From: a virus | DNA: 40,420 bases | Direction: 5' to 3' (one strand) | Virus record (IMG/VR): IMGVR_UViG_3300018080_000309 | Location: 1-40,420 of that record | Shown here: piece by piece, positions 1 to 7,221 of the stretch | Layout of the letters: each line of letters starts with the position of its first letter | Numbering within the stretch: the stretch's first letter is position 1 | Made by a program: the position numbers and the translations under genes | The notes under the pieces: generated by a model | Seen by the model: only the letters and a program-made list of their open reading frames with translations | What the model was told of the DNA's origin: nothing | Databases searched by the model: none

Positions 1-123
1 CTTGCTGGCCCTCAACTTCTGAGAATGTAAGCCCTAATGTCTCGGCTCTTTCCTGGAGTAGCTTTATCGCACCGCTGCCCTGGGAAAGCATGGGAACCAG
101 CTCAAGGCCGGAGCGCCCAAATA
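1..123. repeat. Terminal direct repeat, left copy (circular closure)
   Basis: These 123 bases are identical to 40298-40420, as read base by base. The tape-measure reading frame continues in phase when the ends are joined. The contig is therefore circular, or represents a circularly permuted or terminally redundant molecule, with a unique length of 40297 bp. A short exact overlap inside a gene is typical of a circular assembly rather than of a biological terminus. Confidence 0.95.
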
Positions 124-685
124 TCTCTTGCGCTAACGCCGCCTTCTCGGTGTCATTGGTCATACCTGACATAGCATCAGCAACGTCAAGCATTACTTGT
201 TCAGCAGGGCGCAGCGCTCCTGTACTATCAAGGACATCAACACCTAACTGGTTGAACGCCCGCTTAGATGTTGCGAGCCCTTCCTGGACATCCCCCATAC
301 GCATTATAAGCGTCCGCAACCCCTTGCTAAACCCTTCGGCAGACGAACCGCCTATTTCAGCGGCGTACCTAAATCCAGAAAGTGCCTCGGTCGATAATCC
401 CGTCGCCTTTGATAGCTTCGCAACCTCATCACGATAATCGGCAGTACTTGTAACGGCCTTACCAATAGCAGCGCCTACAGCCGCCACTCCGGCAGCCACA
501 GCAAAGTACGCCTTTTTCAGCTTATCCAGGCTTGACTTAACCCTGTCCGCAGCTCTCTCTTGCTTACCGGCTGATTCTTTAGCAGTACGGCCTACCTTAT
601 CATGCGCCTGAGTCGTTGAGTCCTTCCAGCGTTTTATCTTAGCCGTAGCATCGTCACGGACTTCAATTTCTAAAATTAAACTCAA
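1..685 (-). CDS. Tail tape-measure protein, N-terminal part (continues at 40297)
   Basis: This is the N-terminal part of the tape-measure protein, which sets tail length and is threaded through the tail tube. Joined to 38940-40297 it gives 2043 nt, 680 aa. I place the start at TTG (685): it overlaps the upstream stop as TTGA, and a GAGGAGG site lies at 693-699, about 7 nt upstream; the codons before it run into a TGA at 691. The N-terminus is charged, then comes an Ala/Gly-rich stretch (KKAYFAVAAGVAAVGAAIGK) and a TP901-type region with 'ATGLSTEALSGFRYAAEIGG' and 'EIFGRSGLELVPML'. It directly follows the tail chaperone genes, the usual position in siphophages. The 3' part is annotated at the right end. 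Confidence 0.92.
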   Translation of the reverse strand, partial: MSLILEIEVRDDATAKIKRWKDSTTQAHDKVGRTAKESAGKQERAADRVKSSLDKLKKAYFAVAAGVAAVGAAIGKAVTSTADYRDEVAKLSKATGLSTEALSGFRYAAEIGGSSAEGFSKGLRTLIMRMGDVQEGLATSKRAFNQLGVDVLDSTGALRPAEQVMLDVADAMSGMTNDTEKAALAQEIFGRSGLELVPMLSQGSGAIKLLQERAETLGLTFSEVEGQQ

Positions 686-1352
686 GACTCATCCTCCTCG
701 TAAGACTTAAAACCGTCTTGCTGCTTGGGCTTAGTCTGTCGCCTGTCTATTTCGCTCTTGATAACCATAAGCCTTTTCAATACAAAGTACCTCTCAACCG
801 TGTTTAGCTCAAGCCCCATGTAGCCAATAGCCTCTGAAATGCTAAGTCCTAACCCATTCACTACTTGCCAAATGTCTAAAGCTAAGAGATCGTACCCGCT
901 TATTTCCGGGATATCCGGCAAGTTTACTTCGCCTACCTCCCGCCTGTATTCCGGCGAGTCAAACGGGTAATCTATTTTGTGGCGGACGAAGCCTGCGAGT
1001 TTTTTGACGGCTCACCCATGAACAGTTTCTCAGAGCGGCACTGGCCCAGAACAAACATCGCCCTGAGCCTGAACTCCTTAAATACAAGGTCTCTATTCGC
1101 TTCGTTGCAGGGCAAGGGCTTTCCTTCGCTTTTATATATGCCTTTCCAGTCCTGTACGGCCTCATGGATCAAAAGCATATATACGTCAGGATCGTCAATC
1201 TTTTCTAAAACCTTGTCAGGCTCTATACCATTCTTTGATAATATTTGCCTTGCCCGCTCATCGGAAACAAACTTGACAAGGTACGCTTCCTCGTCCTTGT
1301 CTTGGCCGTACTGCGCCCATTTCGCCTCGCCTAATTTCTCTAAATCAAGCAT
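682..1352 (-). CDS. Tail assembly chaperone, long frameshift product (lambda GT-like)
   Basis: This is the extended chaperone made by -1 ribosomal slippage on the heptamer at 999-1005. The first 118 codons are those of the short chaperone; reading then continues in the -1 frame from 999 to the stop at 682, giving about 223 aa. The -1 frame is open without interruption from the slip site through 'VRHKIDYPFDSPEYRREVG' into the segment ending EEDES. In lambda the T extension of GT binds the tape measure and tube protein during tail assembly. Its place between tail tube and tape measure, and the TTGA overlap with the tape-measure start, fit this. The 682-921 stretch could be read as a separate TTG-started gene, but the slip signal makes fusion the better explanation. 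Confidence 0.8.
972..1352 (-). CDS. Tail assembly chaperone, short product (lambda G-like)
   Basis: This 126-aa protein follows the tail tube gene and precedes the tape measure, the position of tail chaperone G. It starts at ATG 1352 with GGGAG just upstream. The body is acidic and helical, ending GEPSKNSQASSATK. The zero-frame stop (TAG, 972-974) lies only about 25 nt beyond a classical slippery heptamer, so most ribosomes should make this short form and a minority the long one. Function is assigned by position and frameshift architecture rather than by recognisable sequence. Confidence 0.82.
   Translation of the reverse strand: MLDLEKLGEAKWAQYGQDKDEEAYLVKFVSDERARQILSKNGIEPDKVLEKIDDPDVYMLLIHEAVQDWKGIYKSEGKPLPCNEANRDLVFKEFRLRAMFVLGQCRSEKLFMGEPSKNSQASSATK
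999..1005 (-). promoter_or_regulatory. -1 programmed frameshift site, A AAA AAC
   Basis: Read on the minus strand in the chaperone frame, the codons are TCA AAA AAC, which contain the X XXY YYZ heptamer A AAA AAC. Slippage by -1 enters the open frame that runs to 682. This is among the most efficient slippery sequences in bacteria. I did not identify a convincing stimulatory stem-loop downstream by eye. Confidence 0.85.
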
Positions 1353-1372
1353 ATCTCCCGTTCCTTTCTTGT

Positions 1373-2413
1373 TTATTCATAAGCAGCAGTCTGTTCGTCC
1401 TGCAGCACCATATAAAGCAGAGTGTTGCTCATGCCTGTCGGGTTAGAGCTTGCCTTCATCATTTGCCCCTGGATATTCTGAGGCATCCGGTTCGGACCGC
1501 TTACTGATACATCTGAATCCACTACTTTCATCGAGGGTATACTTATGGTCAAATTCTCTGTAGCGGTATACTGGAAGTAAAGCTCAGCCTTGAATGTAGT
1601 TTCATCCTGCAGCATGTCTATATAGGTCTGTGCGTTATAATCGCCCAACTCGAAGTTAAACGTGCATACAGGGATACCGTCCTCAATCGGCTCCGCGGTT
1701 TTCCAGGCATCAGCTAAAGCCTCACGGTTGACCCACTCCTGCGAAAGCTGCCTGTCAAAGGTTAGGTTGAAAGACTTGATATTCAGGTCATCATCCCCAT
1801 CCAACGCTCCCGCGTCCGTATTCAACCGGAACCTCAAAGCACCGAAGGGAATTTTCTTTGACAAAGCTGAGTCAATTTGCATATAAGTGACAGCGTCGAA
1901 ATCGCCGGCGGCTGATGTCGCATCCGCACCCTGTAGGTGACAGTCTGCGATAGTCCTGACTGTCAAGTCAAGATACCCTTCGCCGTTCGGGCCTTCGATC
2001 GTAAACCCGACGGGCTTAACAGAGGGCCATTCATGGATTAAAGACCCGCCGACCTCTGCGGCCAGCGTCCCGAAATTGTCAGAACCGTCAATCGCATCAA
2101 TACAAGTCATGGTGTGCGTGTCTGTATCTGACACCGTATCCAGCCCTAAACACTGAGCAATAAACGACCACTGCCTGTTAGACCACCGAAGGTCCATCAT
2201 AACTTCAGGAGCAGTTGTAATACGGCATTTGTCGATGTTCTCATGCCACTGATAACCCGCCGCCGCTTCAGGGTGCATCTCAGCAGGCTCTTTTAGTGGC
2301 GATAAGTTTTTCACAATCAAGCCATCCAGAGCGCCAGGGGCAACAGCCGTTCCCCACGTGGAAGCGGACGGCTCATAAGCGGCTATTACTGATCTACCTG
2401 TTTTAGCTGCCAT
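1373..2413 (-). CDS. Major tail tube protein
   Basis: A 346-aa protein, predicted subunit of the tail tube through which DNA leaves the head. Composition is beta-rich and acidic, with 'DLRWSNRQWSFIAQCLGL' near residue 75, as in phage tail tube proteins where an early helix docks on the tube wall. The length is generous and suggests an extra domain in the middle. Start ATG 2413 has GGAGGTAAAAG upstream, inside the preceding gene. It lies between the tail completion genes and the chaperone pair, the normal siphophage order. The family assignment rests mainly on position, size and fold character. Confidence 0.78.
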   Translation of the reverse strand: MAAKTGRSVIAAYEPSASTWGTAVAPGALDGLIVKNLSPLKEPAEMHPEAAAGYQWHENIDKCRITTAPEVMMDLRWSNRQWSFIAQCLGLDTVSDTDTHTMTCIDAIDGSDNFGTLAAEVGGSLIHEWPSVKPVGFTIEGPNGEGYLDLTVRTIADCHLQGADATSAAGDFDAVTYMQIDSALSKKIPFGALRFRLNTDAGALDGDDDLNIKSFNLTFDRQLSQEWVNREALADAWKTAEPIEDGIPVCTFNFELGDYNAQTYIDMLQDETTFKAELYFQYTATENLTISIPSMKVVDSDVSVSGPNRMPQNIQGQMMKASSNPTGMSNTLLYMVLQDEQTAAYE

Positions 2414-2606
2414 CTTTTACCTCCGGCTTTTTGGTTTTCTTTTCATCATAAGGTTCAAGCCATGCCTGCTTGTGTTTGAAGTCGTAGTCATCAGGCACTT
2501 CATAAATACGACCTTTTTCAATCGCACGGGGGCCGCCGTCATGAGGGTTTATTTCATTGACAGCAGGCGGCACACCCGCATCTATTTTTGCTTTTCCGAG
2601 TTTCAT
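2403..2606 (-). CDS. Small late structural-operon protein, 67 aa
   Basis: Starts at ATG 2606 (ATGA overlap with the preceding stop) after a GAGGAGAC site; the open frame extends further upstream, but only into the neighbour's coding sequence. The protein is charged and Lys/Pro-rich towards its C-terminus (KKTKKPEVKDGS), with a central 'GRIYEVPDDYDF' that resembles small phage neck or tail-accessory proteins. No family is firmly recognised. It overlaps the tail tube start by 11 nt, so it is translated with the tail genes. Confidence 0.65.
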   Translation of the reverse strand: MKLGKAKIDAGVPPAVNEINPHDGGPRAIEKGRIYEVPDDYDFKHKQAWLEPYDEKKTKKPEVKDGS

Positions 2607-3112
2607 ACTGTCTCCTCGTGTTCGATTTCGAATACTACGCCACCATGATTGACGTATGAGTTTTCTTCTAATATCCAGGGACTTCCAAACACCAACCCTG
2701 CATAATGGCACATATCCACCGTCCCGCCTAAGTTATGAGTCGCCTTAATAGTCTGAATGACTGCCCGTTGATACCGGTAAACCGCCCGCCACTTATCTTG
2801 CGGATCGTCTGTTCCCTCTTGCCCGTATACCGAGACATAAACCACCACTCTGTAGCGTGTCCGCATTACTTCATCAGAGGCAGCCCCTGCGCCTGAATCC
2901 TCGCCCGGAGCATCCTCCGGCCAGATAACCAAAGTTACCGTCCCATCAGGCGCCACCACATGGACTTTACCGACATACACATCAGACGTGTTTACATTGG
3001 CAATGTCGAAGTCAACATAATCGGCGTTGACCAGTGCAACCTGTGCATCTAAATTAGTCGTTAGTAAAGTCTTGAATTTATCAAGCACAGGTTCTATAAA
3101 CTTAGCAGCCAT
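2603..3112 (-). CDS. Putative tail terminator / tail completion protein, 169 aa
   Basis: Lies between the virion-morphogenesis protein (3112-3648) and the tail tube, where siphophages encode the tail terminator (lambda U-like). The N-terminus is helical ('PVLDKFKTLLTTNLDAQVAL'), followed by strands such as 'TRYRVVVYVSVYGQEG', then a helix with 'YRYQRAVIQTIKA', a layout compatible with a terminator fold. An Ala/Gly/Asp-rich loop sits near residue 70. Start ATG 3112 overlaps the preceding stop as TAATG. Function is inferred from position and secondary-structure pattern. Confidence 0.6.
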   Translation of the reverse strand: MAAKFIEPVLDKFKTLLTTNLDAQVALVNADYVDFDIANVNTSDVYVGKVHVVAPDGTVTLVIWPEDAPGEDSGAGAASDEVMRTRYRVVVYVSVYGQEGTDDPQDKWRAVYRYQRAVIQTIKATHNLGGTVDMCHYAGLVFGSPWILEENSYVNHGGVVFEIEHEETV

Positions 3113-3648
3113 TATTTCCTCATCGTTGCACGGGGCAGATTAACAACCTCGAAAAGTCCCGTCTGTCTCACGCTTTGCTCTACGCCGTTTTTTAAGACTT
3201 CGGCGAACTTATTAGCCTGATCTGCAGTCAGGTCAATCGGCCTGCGTTTTTTTCTGGCCTTTGATTGGTGATAATCAGGATAATCGAAGCCATCAGCAGT
3301 GACATCTGTCCCCAACTTGATATAATACTTATTACCCGCCTTTGACAATATCCTAATAGCGCCCGTACCTTCACGGGCTAAAGACGCTTGTAATGCGCCT
3401 TCAAGCACCATTATCGGTTTGCCTGGATAGTGCTTTGACTTATAGGCTTTATAAGCCTTCGAAAGTGCGGGCCACTTGCCATGCTCACCTGAACCGCCTT
3501 CTGTCTGGAATAACTGCCGCTCAAACTTATGAAACAGTGACTTTATTACAGTGAACGAATCTTTAATAGTCTCTGGCATAGCCCCTGCAAAGTTTCGGGA
3601 TTCCCGTTCAAACTTAGGGCCATTAACTACCCTTACCGTTGCCTTCAT
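3112..3648 (-). CDS. Phage virion morphogenesis / tail completion protein (Mu G or HK97 gp10-like)
   Basis: 178 aa. It contains the signature 'WPALSKAYKAYKSKHYPGK', then 'VLEGALQASL', then 'YPDYHQ' and 'RRPIDLT', which matches the W...L...T...K...IL..TG.L..S...YA..HQ...P.R pattern of the virion-morphogenesis family that joins head and tail. ATG 3648 directly abuts the stop of the upstream gene (TAG-ATG). It probably acts in the neck with its neighbours. Confidence 0.75.
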   Translation of the reverse strand: MKATVRVVNGPKFERESRNFAGAMPETIKDSFTVIKSLFHKFERQLFQTEGGSGEHGKWPALSKAYKAYKSKHYPGKPIMVLEGALQASLAREGTGAIRILSKAGNKYYIKLGTDVTADGFDYPDYHQSKARKKRRPIDLTADQANKFAEVLKNGVEQSVRQTGLFEVVNLPRATMRK

Positions 3649-4362
3649 CTAAAAATCCGTATCAATCTCAAACCGAGGCTCTACGTCCGCATCGGTTGAG
3701 TTCTCAGACCCGTAGGACTTCATGTACGCCTTCTCAACAGCGGCGCCGGTTACAGTAGCTCCTACTAAGTAGCCCTCGATATTGGCGATAGCCCAGAGCC
3801 CGTCCATGGTTTCTTCGGACCCGTAGTATTGCGCCCATAGCTTTTCAGCGTGGTCGGACTCATTAGGAGCAACACCCATGTGAGCGGATTGTTCAGCCAT
3901 GGCGGCCGCCCCAATAGCGTTGAGCTTGCGCAAGGTATCCCACGCACGGCTTACCAGATAAAGATATACCGAACTGGCGGCGTAATTAGAATCAACCGTA
4001 TCAAGAGTTACGGTATCAGTAGACACTGACTTGACAATAGCGTATTCCTTTTGCCGTGCAGCCGCAGAAGACAAGCCCGCTATCATAACCCTGTCGCCGG
4101 TTGAAAACTGCGAGCCGTCACCCGTTGTAACAGCAACGGCCACATCATCACCGGCTGTAATTGCTAAAGCAACCTGTGAATAGTCAGTAAAGTTGTCCGT
4201 ATCATAGCCGGCATCTGATGAGACCGCTACTAATTGAGCAGCGATCTCATCCATGAACTCATTGACCTGCGTAGACGTAGGTTTAGTCGATGCACTGTAA
4301 GTTGATCGGTGCGGGTTATATTTCTGTACGTCATCAATTACACAAAATGGATAAGTAGGCAT
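3649..4362 (-). CDS. Putative head-tail connector/adaptor, 237 aa
   Basis: The N-terminal 60 residues and the C-terminal half are helical ('RAWDTLRKLNAIGAAAMAEQ', then 'AEKLWAQYYGSEETMDGL'), interrupted at about residues 70-130 by a small beta segment ('GDGSQFSTGDRVMIAGLSS'). Helical gp6/gp15-like adaptors occupy this spot after the capsid gene; the beta insert is an unusual addition resembling a short ubiquitin-activating-like or Ig-like phage domain. Start ATG 4362 has TAAGGAGTAGGG upstream. Assignment is by position and composition. Confidence 0.55.
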   Translation of the reverse strand: MPTYPFCVIDDVQKYNPHRSTYSASTKPTSTQVNEFMDEIAAQLVAVSSDAGYDTDNFTDYSQVALAITAGDDVAVAVTTGDGSQFSTGDRVMIAGLSSAAARQKEYAIVKSVSTDTVTLDTVDSNYAASSVYLYLVSRAWDTLRKLNAIGAAAMAEQSAHMGVAPNESDHAEKLWAQYYGSEETMDGLWAIANIEGYLVGATVTGAAVEKAYMKSYGSENSTDADVEPRFEIDTDF

Positions 4363-4372
4363 TCCCTACTCC

Positions 4373-5113
4373 TTAGTCGCAGGTAGTCGCCGGATTCAAC
4401 AACACCCAGTTAGTGCCATCATAAACAAGGAGCGATATACCAGATGCTACGATATCACTGTTAGCCGGATCAGCACCGGAAGCGGTCTTGATATTCTTTA
4501 CGGTAAGGCCGTTGAATGCCAACGTAGCCGCGCCTGTATTCGCCGTTGCCGTCTGCATGAAAACAAACATCCCTTCAGTCAGAGCAGCGGGCGCCGGGGT
4601 GATCGTCCCACCGTATGTATCATTCGCACTGGATGTGTCGGCCAAGTAATTAATGGTCCTGGCCATGACACCATCGCCATCAAGAGCAAGTGCGGTCCCT
4701 GCCGTGCCGCCGGTCCATGCTTTGAAATGGATCTCAGAGTCCTCTGACTCATCGGATACATCAGTGGCCTTGACTTCTACTTCGCCCCAATCAGTGGCAC
4801 CGAGCGAATCATCGTAGAACCTGAAAAGCATCTCAAGTAAGTCATTGTCGGCAATATTCGCAGAGTCGTTAGTCGATATAAATATCACCTGACCCAGCGT
4901 AGCGGCGTCATCATCGAAAGTAAGCGTAAGATCCGCGTCCGTGGAATTAGAGAGGATCTCACCGCTACCCATTTGAATATCGCCACCTTGATACAGCTTG
5001 CCATCAATCCTTGCAGCGCCTCTTGACAATAGCTCTACACGTGGTATAGTATAAGCCATTGTGCCAATAAACACCAACGCCAGAAGAACAACAAGCAACT
5101 TATTCTTTTTCAT
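4373..5113 (-). CDS. Signal-peptide protein with fibre-type C-terminal domain, in the head gene cluster
   Basis: 246 aa. It begins with a typical Sec signal: MKKNK, a hydrophobic core to about residue 19, and a likely cleavage after GTMA. The mature part is Asp/Ser/Thr/Gly-rich and beta-like. The last 70 residues (ending 'LVYDGTNWVLLNPATTCD') resemble the C-terminus of the 798-aa fibre protein at 32931-35327, sharing the pattern TATANTxxATL...VYDGTNW. Such domains decorate capsids or fibres. A Sec signal on a gene between the major capsid protein and the connector is unexpected. It overlaps the preceding small gene by 14 nt, with AAAGAGGTC upstream of the ATG. It could be a decoration protein or a secreted factor. 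Confidence 0.7.
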   Translation of the reverse strand: MKKNKLLVVLLALVFIGTMAYTIPRVELLSRGAARIDGKLYQGGDIQMGSGEILSNSTDADLTLTFDDDAATLGQVIFISTNDSANIADNDLLEMLFRFYDDSLGATDWGEVEVKATDVSDESEDSEIHFKAWTGGTAGTALALDGDGVMARTINYLADTSSANDTYGGTITPAPAALTEGMFVFMQTATANTGAATLAFNGLTVKNIKTASGADPANSDIVASGISLLVYDGTNWVLLNPATTCD

Positions 5114-5246
5114 CTTTGACCTCTTTCTTTACGGTCTTTTTCTCAACCTTCGGAGGCGGCTTCGGTACGGCCACCTTATCCTCTTTGAAGCCTCTGCGAG
5201 AATCCGGATAGCCACCTCTCGGATTGTGTATTTCTTTCCTTTTCAT
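5100..5246 (-). CDS. Small basic protein after the major capsid gene, 48 aa
   Basis: Starts at ATG 5246, preceded by GGAGG; a longer frame reaches back into the capsid gene but has no ribosome site. It contains 'NPRGGYPDSRRGF' and a Lys/Glu/Pro-rich tail (PKPPPKVEKKTVKK). No family recognised. Small Lys-rich proteins just downstream of capsid genes are often head accessory proteins. Confidence 0.6.
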   Translation of the reverse strand: MKRKEIHNPRGGYPDSRRGFKEDKVAVPKPPPKVEKKTVKKEVKDEKE

Positions 5247-5261
5247 AAAACCTCCAATAAC

Positions 5262-5281
5262 GGGCGGGCCGAAACCCGCCC
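5262..5281 (-). terminator. GC-rich hairpin just after the major capsid gene
   Basis: Seven perfect base pairs (GGGCGGG with CCCGCCC) close a six-base loop reading TTTCGG on the transcribed strand. It begins 10 nt past the capsid stop codon. No T-tract follows, so it is more likely an mRNA-stabilising or attenuating hairpin than a full terminator; it could raise the ratio of capsid mRNA to downstream mRNA. Confidence 0.6.
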
Positions 5282-5290
5282 TATATGGAT

Positions 5291-6235
5291 TTAGCTGACA
5301 ACCGTTGTGAAGTAATAACCACAAGCGGCTGCGATAATCTTTTCATCATCAACGATTGAGACTTCAATCGCGTCGCCCTTACGCCTGTCTTCACGCCAGC
5401 GAGAAACGCTAAACGGCTGCGCTCTGAAAGTAGCGCCAAGCGTCAGGCCTTTTCTCGGAGGGGTAGGAGCGATATAAGCAATCATAACGCTTTTGCCCCA
5501 GTTGAAGGCGTAAGAAGCGGTTGCGCCTTCGTCGGCAGAGTTGTAAGAACTCCGGCCAACCAGGACCTGCTCCACACCGAAGGCCTCTGCAAGGGTAGTC
5601 TCGTTAACGGTCGCGGGCTTCGATGAAGTACCCGTATACTTGATAATATCAAGCACGTTCGGGTGGAGGATAAGATCCTCAAAAACCTCATAGCCCATGA
5701 TAACGGTATTGGCCATTTTGCCCGTGTTGAGAAGCACCGAGTTCTTGCCTGTCTGGACATCAGCCTGCGGGTCAGAATCCGCATCGGTGTAAACGTCCCA
5801 TCGGTCATTCCCGCTCAGTGCGGCGGTATAGCTTGAAAAGGTAGACCCGTTAAACACAGCGGCTGCAACCCTGCGCTCTCTGTCAAGCATGATCAGCTCG
5901 GTCAGGAAGCGGGTGGTATCACCTTCCATGTCAAGCGGGCTATCCGCGTTCTTCCTGGCTCTGTCCGTCACGATGTCTTTCAGTGCATACTCTTCGCACT
6001 GGTAAGTATCAGTCGAAACATCCCAGCTGGTCTCAGGAGCTTCTGCTCCGTCGGCTCTCTGGGTAAACGGCAGAGTCGTAGTATCTGTTCTGTCAAAAGT
6101 ATAAAACTTATCGCTTTCCTTTGCCACGTTAAGAACGGGCAGAACTTTATCAGCGATAAATGTGCCTTCCTGTGAATAGGCTACAGCCATATTCGACAGG
6201 ACGGCATCCTGATGTACGGCATATGCGTCAGGCAT
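5291..6235 (-). CDS. Major capsid protein (HK97-fold)
   Basis: 314 aa, the usual size for a major capsid protein made without an N-terminal delta domain (a separate scaffold is encoded at 6649-7221). Features include 'FIADKVLPVLNVAKESDKFY' near residue 26, which resembles the N-terminal arm of this capsid family, 'FLTELIMLDRERRVAAAVFN' as a spine-helix candidate, and a C-terminal strand region. Start ATG 6235 has AGGAGGTAAAA upstream. It follows the decoration protein and is followed by a strong hairpin, as expected for a highly expressed gene. Confidence 0.88.
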   Translation of the reverse strand: MPDAYAVHQDAVLSNMAVAYSQEGTFIADKVLPVLNVAKESDKFYTFDRTDTTTLPFTQRADGAEAPETSWDVSTDTYQCEEYALKDIVTDRARKNADSPLDMEGDTTRFLTELIMLDRERRVAAAVFNGSTFSSYTAALSGNDRWDVYTDADSDPQADVQTGKNSVLLNTGKMANTVIMGYEVFEDLILHPNVLDIIKYTGTSSKPATVNETTLAEAFGVEQVLVGRSSYNSADEGATASYAFNWGKSVMIAYIAPTPPRKGLTLGATFRAQPFSVSRWREDRRKGDAIEVSIVDDEKIIAAACGYYFTTVVS

Positions 6236-6252
6236 TTTTACCTCCTATCGAA

Positions 6253-6645
6253 TTAAGCGTCACTCTCGTACGCATCGAAATGCGTTACAAGAACTTCAAT
6301 GATGTCCCCGGAATCCGAGGCAGCTTTAAGAGCAAGTGCACCTACCCATTCAGAAGCGGCATCAGCCACCTCACCATGTCCGTCACTCTTACTCGTGATC
6401 ATTTTACCGACTGCAATGCCCTCTCCGGCCACCAGTTTAGATACGCCCAGCACCCGCACAGTAGCGGATTCATTGGCCGCATCAGGCTCGTTCTGCAAAA
6501 TCCCGATAGCCCTTTCATTCGCACCACAAAGGTTTACAGTGTGATCCGCTGAGATTTTGACAAAATGAAACTGGTAATCGGACAGGTCAGCAGCAGCCTT
6601 GAACGTAAGGTCAAGGACTGCGTTTCCAAATGCGCCTGTTGCCAT
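6253..6645 (-). CDS. Capsid decoration/stabilisation protein (DUF2190-like)
   Basis: 130 aa, beta-rich. 'AIGILQNEPDAANESATVRV' followed by 'GVSKLVAGEGIAVGKMITSK' is the recurrent pattern of DUF2190-like head decoration proteins, which trimerise on the capsid surface. It sits directly upstream of the major capsid gene and downstream of protease/scaffold, the typical Mu-like head order. Confidence 0.78.
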   Translation of the reverse strand: MATGAFGNAVLDLTFKAAADLSDYQFHFVKISADHTVNLCGANERAIGILQNEPDAANESATVRVLGVSKLVAGEGIAVGKMITSKSDGHGEVADAASEWVGALALKAASDSGDIIEVLVTHFDAYESDA

Positions 6646-6648
6646 GTG

Positions 6649-7221
6649 TTATTCTCCTATGGATTTACGATATTTCTTGAACAATTCAGGCTTGTCTTTG
6701 CTAATCACCTTCACAGCTTCGTTAAACGAAACCTTGTTAGCGGTTGCATATTCCTTGCAAGCCTTTTCGAATGTTTCCGGTTCAGGTTCGTTACCGCTTG
6801 ATCCAACCTCTTCATCGTCGATGACTTCCGTAGCATTACCTACGATTTCATCAAACATTACCGAATCATTAAGTGCCAGCTTCTTAAAAGCCTCAACCTG
6901 CGCCGGTGTGATCTTCTTGTCCTCAAGGGCTTTCTGCACCCTGCTGTCAGCTTCCTTTTCCTTGAGTTCAATCTGTGCTTTTTTGCCCAATTCGGCCAGC
7001 TCCTTCAAGGCCTCGATCTTCTCATTAAGGGCTTTTTCGGTTTCTTCAAACTTTGCCACCTTCACCTCAAGCTTTTCAGCCGTCAACTGATAGGCTTTAA
7101 GCTCTTCCACTTCCTCGCTCAACTCCTTCACTTTTGCGTCACTCTCAAGCAGACCATCGACAAACTCAAGCACGTTGTCATCTTCTGAGAGGCTCAGCTT
7201 TTCTCGCAATTCCTTTTCCAT
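6649..7221 (-). CDS. Nested scaffold protein (internal start within the protease gene)
   Basis: ATG at 7221 (Met175 of the protease) is preceded by AAAAGGAG seven bases upstream, as strong as any gene start here. It would yield a 190-aa scaffold sharing the C-terminus of the protease, as in Mu I/Z and lambda C/Nu3. The product is almost entirely coiled coil (for example 'LSEEVEELKAYQLTAEKLEV') with a helical C-terminal tail for capsid binding. The strong site implies scaffold in excess over protease. Confidence 0.75.
   Translation of the reverse strand: MEKELREKLSLSEDDNVLEFVDGLLESDAKVKELSEEVEELKAYQLTAEKLEVKVAKFEETEKALNEKIEALKELAELGKKAQIELKEKEADSRVQKALEDKKITPAQVEAFKKLALNDSVMFDEIVGNATEVIDDEEVGSSGNEPEPETFEKACKEYATANKVSFNEAVKVISKDKPELFKKYRKSIGE

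Noticed and set aside
682-921. Separate 79-aa gene starting at TTG 921
   Set aside because: No ribosome site before the TTG, and the frame is open back to an A AAA AAC slip site in the preceding gene; it is the frameshift extension.
979-1446. Plus-strand open frames (979-1446, 6599-7090, 8408-8902, 20646-21167, 36195-36518 and others)
   Set aside because: All lie opposite well-supported minus-strand genes, lack ribosome sites and show no recognisable protein pattern.
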